From the NCBI GenBank assembly GCA_037127255.1, contig JBANSL010000003.1, positions 24,224,314 to 24,288,313 of the forward strand: DNA of 64,000 nucleotides. The letters run 5' to 3'. The notes beneath the pieces were generated by a model, which was not told the DNA's origin, searched no databases, and saw nothing but the letters and a program-made list of their open reading frames with translations. This document shows positions 53,067 to 63,986 of this stretch, piece by piece. Source of the stretch: Persicaria tinctoria (Eukaryota; Streptophyta; Magnoliopsida; Caryophyllales; Polygonaceae). The first letter of the stretch is position 1, and each line of letters starts with the position of its first letter. The position numbers and the translations under genes were made by a program.

Positions 53067-54860
53067 GCTCAGCGTCAGGCCTCTGATCGAATCTGCATTC
53101 TCAGAGCAGATACTTCATATAAAGTCCTAAGACGCTGGAGCTTGGCTCCGCGTTAGACCTCTGATCGAATCTCCATTCTCAGAGATGATACTTCATATAA
53201 AGTCCTAAGACGCTGGAGCTTGGCTCCGCGGCCGACCTCTGATCGAATCTGCATTCTCAGAGATGATACTTCATATAAAGTCCTAAGACGCTGGAGCTTG
53301 GCTCAGCGTCAGGCCTCTGATCGAATCTGCATTCTCAGAGATGATACTTCATATAAACTCCTAAGACGCTGGAGTTTGGCTCCACGTCAGGCCTCTGATC
53401 GAATCTGCATTCTCATAGATGATACTTCATATAAAGTCCTAAGACGCTGGAGCTTCGCTCCGCGTCCGACCTCTGATCGAATCTGCATTCTCAGAGATGA
53501 TACTTCATATAAAGTCCTAAAACGCTGGAGCTTGGCTCCGCGGCCGACCTCTGATCGAATCTGCATTCTCAGAGATGATACTTCATATAAAGTCCTAAGA
53601 CGCTGGAGCTTGGCTCCGCGTCAGACCTCTGATCGAATCTGCATTCTCAGAGATGATACTTCATATAAAGTCCTAAGACGCTGGAGCTTGGCTCCGCGTC
53701 AGACCTCTGATCGAATCTGCATTCTCAGAGATGATACTTCATATAAAGTCCTAAGACGCTGGAGCTTGGCTCCGCGTCAGGCCTCTGATCGAATCTGCAT
53801 TTTCAGAGATGATACTTCATATAAAGTCCTAAGACGCTGGAGCTTGGCTCCGCGTTAGACCTCTGATCGAATCTGCATTCTCAGAGATGATACTTCATAC
53901 AAAGTCCTAAAATGCTGGAGCTTGGCTCCGCGTTAGACCTCTAATCGAATCTGCATTCTCAGAGATGATACTTCATATAAAGTCCTAATACGCTGGGGCT
54001 TGGCTCAGCGTCAGGCCTCTGATCGAATCTGCATTCTCAGAGATGATACTTCATATAAAGTCCTAAGACGCTGGAGCTTGGCTCCGCGTCAGGCCTCTGA
54101 TCGAATCTGCATTCTCAGAGATGATACTTCATATAAAGTCCTAAGACGCTGGAGCTTGGCTCCGCGTCAGCCCTCTGATCGAATCTGCATTCTCAAAGAT
54201 GATACTTCATATGAAGTCCTAAAACGTTGGAGCTTGGCTCCGCGGCCGACCTCTGATCAAATCTGCATTCTCAGAGACGATACTTCATATAAAGTCCTAA
54301 GACGCTGGAGCTTGGCTCCGCGTCAGACCTCTGATCGAATCTGCATTCTCAGAGATGATACTTCATATAAAGTCCTAAGACGCTGGAGCTTGGCTCAGCG
54401 TTAGGCCTCTGATCGAATCTGCATTTTCAGAGATGACACTTCATATAAAGTCCCAAGACGCTGGAGCTTGGCTCCGCGTTAGACCTCTGATCGAATCTGG
54501 ATTCTCGGAGATGATACTTCATACAAAGTCCTAAAACGCTGGAGCTTGGCTCCGCGTCAGACCTCTGATCGAATCTGCATTCTCAGAGATGATACTTCAT
54601 ATAAAGTCCTAATACGCTGGAGCTTGGCTCCGCGTCAGACCTCTGATCGAATCTGCATTCTCAGAGATGATACTTCATATAAAGTCCTAAGACGCTGGAG
54701 CTTGGCTCCGCGTCAGACCTCTGATCGAATCTGCATTCTCAGAGATGATACTTCATATAAAGTCCTAAGACGCTGGAGCTTGGCTCCGCGTCAGGCCTCT
54801 GATCGAATCTGCATTTTCAGAGATGATACTTCATATAAAGTCCTAAGACGCTGGAGCTTG

Positions 54861-56576
54861 GCTCCGCGTTAGACCTCTGATCGAATCTGCATTCTCAGAG
54901 ATGATACTTCATACAAAGTCCTAAAATGCTGGAGCTTGGCTCCGCGTTAGACCTCTAATCGAATCTGCATTCTCAGAGATGATACTTCATATAAAGTCCT
55001 AATACGCTGGGGCTTGGCTCAGCGTCAGGCCTCTGATCGAATCTGCATTCTCAGAGATGATACTTCATATAAAGTCCTAAGACGCTGGAGCTTGGCTCCG
55101 CGTCAGGCCTCTGATCGAATCTGCATTCTCAGAGATGATACTTCATATAAAGTCCTAAGACGCTGGAGCTTGGCTCCGCGTCAGACCTCTGATCGAATCT
55201 GCATTCTCAGAGATGATACTTCATATAAAGTCCTAAAACGCTGGAGCTTGGCTCCGAGGCCGACCTCTGATCGAATCTACATTCTCAGAGACGATACTTC
55301 ATATAAAGTCCTAAGACGCTGGAGCTTGGCTCCGCGTCAGACCTCTGATCGAATCTGCGTTCTCAGAGATGATACTTCATATAAAGTCCTAAGACGCTGG
55401 AGCCTGGATCAGCGTCAGGCCTCTGATCGAATCTGCATTTTCAGAGATGATACTTCATATAAAGTCCTAAGACGCTGGAGCTTTGCTCCGCGTTAGACCT
55501 CTGATCGAATCTGCATTCTCAGAGATAATACTTCATACAAAGTCCTAAAATGCTGGAGCTTGGCTCCGCGTCAGACCTCTAATCGAATCTGCATTCTCAG
55601 AGATGATACTTCATATAAAGTCCTAATACGCTGGAGCTTGGCTCAGCGTCAGGCCTCTGATCGAATCTGCATTCTCAGAGATGATACTTCATATAAAGTC
55701 TTAAGACGCTGGAGCTTGGCTCCGCGGCAGGCCTCTGATCGAATCTGCATTCTCAGAGATGATACTTCATATAAAGTCCTAAGACGCTGGAGCTTGGCTC
55801 CGCGTCAGCCCTCTGATCGAATCTGCATTCTCAAAGATGATACTTCATATGAAGTCCTAAAACGTTGGAGCTTGGCTCCGCGGCCGACCTCTGATCAAAT
55901 CTGCATTCTCAGAGACGATACTTCATATAAAGTCCTAAGACGCTGGAGCTTGGCTCCGCGTCAGACCTCTGATCGAATCTGCATTCTCAGAGATGATACT
56001 TCATATAAAGTCCTAAGACGCTGGAGCTTGGCTCAGCGTTAGGCCTCTGATCGAATCTGCATTTTCAGAGATGACACTTCATATAAAGTCCCAAGACGCT
56101 GGAGCTTGGCTCCGCGTTAGACCTCTGATCGAATCTGGATTGTCGGAGATGATACTTCATACAAAGTCCTAAAACGCTGGAGCTTGGCTCCGCGTCAGAC
56201 CTCTGATCGAATCTGCATTCTCAGAGATGATACTTCATATAAAGTCCTAATACACTGGAGCTTGGCTCCGCGTCAGACCTCTGATCGAATCTGCATTCTC
56301 AGAGATGATACTTCATATAAAGTCCTAAGACGCTGGAGCTTGGCTCCACGTCAGACCTCTGATCGAATCTGCATTCTCAGAGATGATACTTCATATAAAG
56401 TCCTAAGACGCTGGAGCTTGGCTCCGCGTCAGGCCTCTGATCGAATCTGCATTCTCAGAGATGATACTTCATATAACGTCCTAAGACGCTGGAGCTTGGC
56501 TCCGCGTCAGACCTCTGATCGAATCTGCATTCTCAGAGACGATACTTCATATAAAGTCCTAAGACGCTGGAGCTTG
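54861..56576. repeat. 1,716-bp higher-order unit (22 monomers), copy 1
   Basis: Matches 56,577-58,292 at offset 1,716. Shared rare markers are CGCTGGGGC, GGCTCCGAGGCC, GAATCTACATTC, GAGCCTGGATC, CGCGGCAGGCC, TATGAAGTCC, AAGTCCCAAGAC, GAATCTGGATT and AACGTCCTAAG. An earlier partial relative at 54,000-54,870 matches at 1,638 bp, one monomer shorter. Confidence 0.92.
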
Positions 56577-58292
56577 GCTCCGCGTCAGACCTCTGATCGA
56601 ATCTGCATTCTCAGAGATGATACTTCATACAAAGTCCTAAAATGCTGGAGCTTGGCTCCGCGTTAGACCTCTAATCGAATCTGCATTCTCAGAGATGATA
56701 CTTCATATAAAGTCCTAATACGCTGGGGCTTGGCTCAGCGTCAGGCCTCTGATCGAATCTGCATTCTCAGAGATGATACTTCATATAAAGTCCTAAGACG
56801 CTGGAGCTTGGCTCCGCGTCAGGCCTCTGATCGAATCTGCATTCTCAGAGATGATACTTCATATAAAGTCCTAAGACGCTGGAGCTTGGCTCCGCGTCAG
56901 ACCTCTGATCGAATCTGCATTCTCAGAGATGATACTTCATATAAAGTCCTAAAACGCTGGAGCTTGGCTCCGAGGCCGACCTCTGATCGAATCTACATTC
57001 TCAGAGACGATACTTCATATAAAGTCCTAAGACGCTGGAGCTTGGCTCCGCGTCAGACCTCTGATCGAATCTGCATTCTCAGAGATGATACTTCATATAA
57101 AGTCCTAAGACGCTGGAGCCTGGATCAGCGTCAGGCCTCTGATCGAATCTGCATTTTCAGAGATGATACTTCATATAAAGTCCTAAGACGCTGGAGCTTT
57201 GCTCCGCGTTAGACCTCTGATCGAATCTGCATTCTCAGAGATAATACTTCATACAAAGTCCTAAAATGCTGGAGCTTGGCTCCGCGTCAGACCTCTAATC
57301 GAATCTGCATTCTCAGAGATGATACTTCATATAAAGTCCTAATACGCTGGAGCTTGGCTCAGCGTCAGGCCTCTGATCGAATCTGCATTCTCAGAGATGA
57401 TACTTCATATAAAGTCCTAAGACGCTGGAGCTTGGCTCCGCGGCAGGCCTCTGATCGAATCTGCATTCTCAGAGATGATACTTCATATAAAGTCCTAAGA
57501 CGCTGGAGCTTGGCTCCGCGTCAGCCCTCTGATCGAATCTGCATTCTCAAAGATGATACTTCATATGAAGTCCTAAAACGTTGGAGCTTGGCTCCGCGGC
57601 CGACCTCTGATCAAATCTGCATTCTCAGAGACGATACTTCATATAAAGTCCTAAGACGCTGGAGCTTGGCTCCGCGTCAGACCTCTGATCGAATCTGCAT
57701 TCTCAGAGATGATACTTCATATAAAGTCCTAAGACGCTGGAGCTTGGCTCAGCGTTAGGCCTCTGATCGAATCTGCATTTTCAGAGATGACACTTCATAT
57801 AAAGTCCCAAGACGCTGGAGCTTGGCTCCGCGTTAGACCTGTGATCGAATCTGGATTCTCGGAGATGATACTTCATACAAAGTCCTAAAACGCTGGAGCT
57901 TGGCTCCGCGTCAGACCTCTGATCGAATCTGCTTTCTCGGAGATGATACTTCATATAAAGTCCTAATACGCTGGAGCTTGGCTCCGCGTCAGACCTCTGA
58001 TCGAATCTGCATTCTCAGAGATGATACTTCATATAAAGTCCTAAGACGCTGGAGCTTGGCTCCACGTCAGACCTCTGATCGAATCTGCATTCTCAGAGAT
58101 GATACTTCATATAAAGTCCTAAGACGCTGGAGCTTGGCTCCGCGTCAGGCCTCTGATCGAATCTGCATTCTCAGAGATGATACTTCATATAACGTCCTAA
58201 GACGCTGGAGCTTGGCTCCGCGTCAGACCTCTGATCGAATCTGCATTCTCAGAGATGATACTTCATATAAAGTCCTAAAACGCTGGAGCTTG
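56577..58292. repeat. 1,716-bp higher-order unit (22 monomers), copy 2
   Basis: Abuts copy 1. Differences include GCATTCTC for GCGTTCTC near 57,075, AAGTCCTAAG for AAGTCTTAAG near 57,416, GACCTGTGATC near 57,841 and CTGCTTTCTCGG near 57,930. Confidence 0.92.
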
Positions 58293-59852
58293 GCTCCGCG
58301 GCCGACCTCTGATCGAATCTGCATTCTCAGAGACGATACTTCATATAAAGTCCTAAGACGCTGGAGCTTGGCTCCGCGTCAGACCTCTGATCGAATCTGC
58401 ATTCTCAGAGATGATACTTCATATAAAGTCCTAAGACGCTGGAGCTTGGCTCAGCATCAGGCCTCTGATCGAATCTGCATTTTCAGAGATGATACTTCAT
58501 ATAAATTCCTAAGACGCTGGAGCTTGGCTCCGCGTTAGACCTCTGATCGAATCTACATTCTCAGAGATGATACTTCATACAAAGTCCTAAAACGCTGGAG
58601 CTTGGCTCCGCGTCAGACCTCTGATCGAATCTGCATTCTCAGAGATAATACTTCATATAAAGTCCTAAGACGCTGGAGCTTGGCTCAGCGTCAGGCCTCT
58701 GATCGAATCTGAATTCTCAGAGATGATACTTCATATAAAGTCCTAAGACGCTGGAGCTTGGCTCCGCGTCAGACCTCTGATCGAATCTGCATTCTCAGAG
58801 ATGATACTTCATATAAAGTCCTAATACGCTGGAGCTTGGCTCCGCGTCAGACCTCTGATCGAATCTGCATTCTCAAAGATGATACTTCATATAAAGTCCC
58901 AAGACGCTGGAGCTTGGCTCCACGTCAGACCTCTGATCGAATCTGCATTCTCAGAGATGATACATCATATAAAGTCCTAAGACGCTGGAGCATGGCTCCG
59001 CGTCAGACCTCTGATCGAATCTGCATTCTCAGAGATGATACTTCATATAAAGTCCTAAAACGCTGGAGCTTGGCTCCGCGGCCGACCTCTGATCGAATCT
59101 GCATTCTCAGAGACGATACTTCATATAAAGTCCTAAGACGCTGGAGCTTGGCTCCGCGTCAGACCTCTGATCGAATCTGCATTCTCAGAGATGATACTTC
59201 ATATAAAGTCCTAAAAAGCTGGAGCTTGGCTCCGCGGCCGACCTCTGATCGAATCTGCATTCTCAGAGACGATACTTCATATAAAGTCCAAAGACGCTGG
59301 AGCTTGGCTCCGCGTCAAACCTCTGATCGAATCTGCATTCTCAGAGATGATACTTCATATAAAGTCCTAAGACGCTGGAGCTTGGCTCAGCGTCAGGCCT
59401 CTGATCGAATCTGCATTTTCAGAGATGATACTTCATATAAAGTCGTAAGACGCTGGAGCTTGGCTCCGCGTTAGACCTCTGATCGAATCTGCATTCTCAG
59501 AGATGATACTTCATACAAAGTCCTAAAACGCTGGAGCTTGGCTCCGCGTCAGACCTCTGATCGAATCTGCATTCTCAGAGATGATACTTCATATAAAGTC
59601 CTAAGACGCTGGAGCTTGGCTCAGCGTCAGGCCTCTGATCGAATCTGCATTCTCAGAGATGATACTTCATATAAAGTCCTAAGACGCTGAAGCTTGGCTC
59701 CGCGTCAGACCTCTGATCGAATCTGCATTCTTAGAGATGATACTTCATATAAAGTCCTAAAACGCTGGAGCTTGGCTCCGCGGCCGACCTCTGATCGAAT
59801 CTGCATTCTCAGAGATGATACTTCATATAAAGTCCTAAGACGCTGGAGCTTG

Positions 59853-61100
59853 GCTCAGCGTCAGGCCTCTGATCGAATCTGCATTCTCAGAGATGATACT
59901 TCATATAAAGTCCTAAGACGCTGGAGCTTGGCTCCGCGTTATGCCTCTGATCGAATCTGCATTCTCAGAGATGATACTTCATATAACATCCTAAGACGCT
60001 GGAGCTTGGCTCCGCGTCAGACCTCTGATCGAATCTGCATTCTCAGAGATGATACTTCATATAAAGTCCTAAAACGCTGGAGCTTGGCTCCGCGGCCGAC
60101 CTCTGATCGAATCTGTATTCTCAGAGACGATACTTCATATAAAGTCCTAAGACGCTGGAGCTTGGCTCCGCGTCAGACCTCTGATCGAATCTGCATTCTC
60201 AGAGATGATACTTCATATAAAGTCCTAAGACACTAGAGCTTGGCTCAGCATCAGGCCTCTGATCGAATCTGCATTTTCAGAGATGATACTTCATATAAAG
60301 TCCTAAGACGCTGGAGCTTGGCTCCGCGTTAGACCTCTGATCGAATCTGCATTCTCAGAGATGATACTTCATACAAAGTCCTAAAACGCTGGAGCTTGGC
60401 TCCGCGTCAGACCTCTGATCGAATCTGCATTCTCAGAGATAATACTTCATATAAAGTCCTAAGACGCTGGAGCTTGGCTCAGCGTCAGGCCTCTGATCGA
60501 ATCTGCATTCTCAGAGATGATACTTCATATAAAGTCCTAAGACGCTGGAGCTTGGCTCCACGTCAGGCCTCTGATCGAATCTGCATTCTCAGAGATGATA
60601 CTTCATATAACATCCTAAGACGCTGGAGCTTGGCTCCGCGTCAGACCTCTGATCGAATCTGCATTCTCAGAGATGATACTTCATATAAAGTCCTAAAACG
60701 CTGGAGCTTGGCTCCGCGGCCGACCTCTGATCGAATCTGTATTCTCAGAGACGATACTTCATATAAAGTCCTAAGACGCTGGAGCTTGGCTCCGCGTCAG
60801 ACCTCTGATCGAATCTGCATTCTCAGAGATGATACTTCATATAAAGTCCTAAGACACTGGAGCTTGGCTCAGCATCAGGCCTCTGATCGAATCTGCATTT
60901 TCAGAGATGATACTTCATATAAAGTCCTAAGACGCTGGAGCTTGGCTCCGCGTTAGACCTCTGATCATATCTGCATTCTCATAGATGATACTTCATACAA
61001 AGTCCTAAAACGCTGGAGCTTGGCTCCGCGTCAGACCTCTGATCGAATCTGCATTCTCAGAGATAATACTTCATATATAGTCCTAAGACGCTGGAGCTTG
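59853..61100. repeat. Tandem pair of 624-bp octamers with AACATCCTAAG
   Basis: 59,853-60,476 and 60,477-61,100 match at offset 624. Shared markers are AACATCCTAAG (59,985 and 60,609), GAATCTGTATTC in a class C monomer, GACACT, CAGCATCAGG and CAGAGATAATAC. The octamer here is B-A-A-C-A-B-D-A and so differs from the block 2 octamer. Copy 1 has CGTTATGCCTC near 59,938 where copy 2 has CGTCAGGCCTC. Confidence 0.9.
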
Positions 61101-62270
61101 GCTCAGCGTCAGGCCTCTGATCGAATCTGAATTCTCAGATATGATACTTCATATAAAGTCCTAAGACGCTGGAGCTTGGCTCCGCGTCAGACCTCTGATC
61201 GAATCTGCATTCTCAGAGATGATACTTCATATAAAGTCCTAATACGCTGGAGCTTGGCTCCGCGTCAGACCTCTGATCGAATCTGCATTCTCAACGATGA
61301 TACTTCATATAAAGTCCTAAGACGCTGGAGCTTCGCTCCACGTCAGACCTCTGATCGAATCTGCATTCTCAGAGATGATACTTCATATAAAGTCCTAAGA
61401 CGCTGGAGCTTGGCTCCGCGTCAGACCTCTGATCGAATCTGCATTCTCAGAGATGATACTTCATATAAAGTCTTAAAACGCTGGAGCTTGGCTCCGCGGC
61501 CGACCTCTGATCGAATCTGCATTCTCAGAGACGATACTTCATATAAAGTCCTAAGACGCTGGAGCTTGGCTCCGCGTCAGACCTCTGATCGAATCTGCAT
61601 TCTCAGAGATGATACTTCATATAAAGTCCTAAGACGCTGGAGCTTGGCTCCGCGTCAGACCTCTGATCGAATCTGCATTCTCAGGGATGATACTTCATAT
61701 AAAGTCCTAATACGCTGGAGCTTGGCTCCGCGTCAGACCTCTGATCGAATCTTCATTCTCAAAGATGATACTTCATATAAAGTCCTAAGACGCTAGAGCT
61801 TGGCTCCACGTTAGACCTCTGATCGAATCTGCATTCTCAGAGATGATACTTCATATAAAGTCCTAAGACGCTGGAGCTTGCCTCCGCGTCAGACCTCTGA
61901 TCGAATCTGCATTCTCAAAGATGATACTTCATATAAAGTCCTAAAACGCAGGAGCTTGGCTCCGCGGCCGACCTCTGATCGAATCTGCATTCTCAGAGAC
62001 GATACTTCATATAAAGTCCAAAGACGCTGGAGCTTGGCTCCGCGTCAAACCTCTGATCGAATCTGCATTCTCAGAGATGATACTTCATATAAAGTCCTAA
62101 GACGCTGGAGCTTGACTCAGCGTCAGGCCTCTGATCGAATCTGCATTTTCAGAGATGATAGTTCATATAAAGTCGTAAGACGCTGGAGCTTGGCTCCGCG
62201 TTAGACCTCTGATCGAATCTGCATTCTCAGAGATGATACTTCATACAAAGTCCTAAAACGCTGGAGCTTG

Positions 62271-63128
62271 GCTCCGCGTCAGACCTCTGATCGAATCTGC
62301 ATTCCCAGAAATGATACTTCATATAAAGTCCTAAGACGCTGGAGCTTGGCTCAGCGTCAGGCCTCTGATCGAATCTGCATTCTCAGAGATGATACTTCAT
62401 ATAAAGTCCTAAGACGCTGGAGCTTGGCTCCGCGTCAGGCCTCTGATCGAATCTGCATTCTCAGAGATGATACTTCATATAAAGTCCTAAGACGCTAGAG
62501 CTTGGCTCCGCGTCAGACCTCTGATCGAATCTGCATTCTTAGAGATGATACTTCATATAAAGTCCTAAAACGCTGGAGCTTGGCTCCGCGGCCGACCTCT
62601 GATCGAATCTGCATTCTCAGAGATGATACTTCATATAAAGTCCTAATACGCTGGAGCTTGGCTCCGCGTCAGACCTCTGATCGAATCTGCATTCTCAACG
62701 ATGATACTTCATATAAAGTCCTAAGACGCTGGAGCTTCGCTCCACGTCAGACCTCTGATCGAATCTGCATTCTCAGAGATGATACTTCATATAAAGTCCT
62801 AAGACGCTGGAGCTTGGCTCCGCGTCAGACCTCTGATCGAATCTGCATTCTCAGAGATGATACTTCATATAAAGTCTTAAAACGCTGGAGCTTGGCTCCG
62901 CGGCCGACCTCTGATCGAATCTGCATTCTCAGAGACGATACTTCATATAAAGTCCTAAGACGCTGGAGCTTGGCTCCGCGTCAGACCTCTGATCGAATCT
63001 GCATTCTCAGAGATGATACTTCATATAAAGTCCTAAGACGCTGGAGCTTGGCTCCGCGTCAGACCTCTGATCGAATCTGCATTCTCAGAGATGATACTTC
63101 ATATAAAGTCCTAATACGCTGGAGCTTG
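62271..63128. repeat. 858-bp unit (11 monomers) near the right edge, copy 1
   Basis: Matches 63,129-63,986 with no difference seen in the lines I aligned. Markers are CATTCCCAGAAATG, CATTCTTAGAG, CTCAACGATG, GCTTCGCTCCACG and AAGTCTTAAAACG. Part of it (62,583-63,119) also matches 61,179-61,715 at offset 1,404. Confidence 0.93.
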
Positions 63129-63986
63129 GCTCCGCGTCAGACCTCTGATCGAATCTGCATTCCCAGAAATGATACTTCATATAAAGTCCTAAGACGCTGG
63201 AGCTTGGCTCAGCGTCAGGCCTCTGATCGAATCTGCATTCTCAGAGATGATACTTCATATAAAGTCCTAAGACGCTGGAGCTTGGCTCCGCGTCAGGCCT
63301 CTGATCGAATCTGCATTCTCAGAGATGATACTTCATATAAAGTCCTAAGACGCTAGAGCTTGGCTCCGCGTCAGACCTCTGATCGAATCTGCATTCTTAG
63401 AGATGATACTTCATATAAAGTCCTAAAACGCTGGAGCTTGGCTCCGCGGCCGACCTCTGATCGAATCTGCATTCTCAGAGATGATACTTCATATAAAGTC
63501 CTAATACGCTGGAGCTTGGCTCCGCGTCAGACCTCTGATCGAATCTGCATTCTCAACGATGATACTTCATATAAAGTCCTAAGACGCTGGAGCTTCGCTC
63601 CACGTCAGACCTCTGATCGAATCTGCATTCTCAGAGATGATACTTCATATAAAGTCCTAAGACGCTGGAGCTTGGCTCCGCGTCAGACCTCTGATCGAAT
63701 CTGCATTCTCAGAGATGATACTTCATATAAAGTCTTAAAACGCTGGAGCTTGGCTCCGCGGCCGACCTCTGATCGAATCTGCATTCTCAGAGACGATACT
63801 TCATATAAAGTCCTAAGACGCTGGAGCTTGGCTCCGCGTCAGACCTCTGATCGAATCTGCATTCTCAGAGATGATACTTCATATAAAGTCCTAAGACGCT
63901 GGAGCTTGGCTCCGCGTCAGACCTCTGATCGAATCTGCATTCTCAGAGATGATACTTCATATAAAGTCCTAATACGCTGGAGCTTG
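63129..63986. repeat. 858-bp unit (11 monomers) near the right edge, copy 2
   Basis: Abuts copy 1. The last 14 bases of the window (63,987-64,000) begin another monomer, so whether a third copy follows cannot be seen. Confidence 0.93.

Larger units (their letters stand above)
39431..53930. repeat. Array block 4: C-rich heptamer/octamer domain
   Basis: Class C monomers (CGCGGCCGACC, usually with GAGACGATAC) become frequent, often every 7 or 8 monomers, and class E disappears. Class D monomers now usually carry AAAATGCT instead of AAAACGCT. Private markers include CATTTTAAGAG (39,838, 39,916, 40,540, 43,034, 43,658, 47,563) and GAGCTCATAC (41,796, 42,418). Larger duplications at offsets of 3,120, 2,028 and 858 bp are superimposed. 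No gene is seen; the longest open stretch of the window (48,774-50,738) lies here but is judged a by-product of the repeat. Confidence 0.82.
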
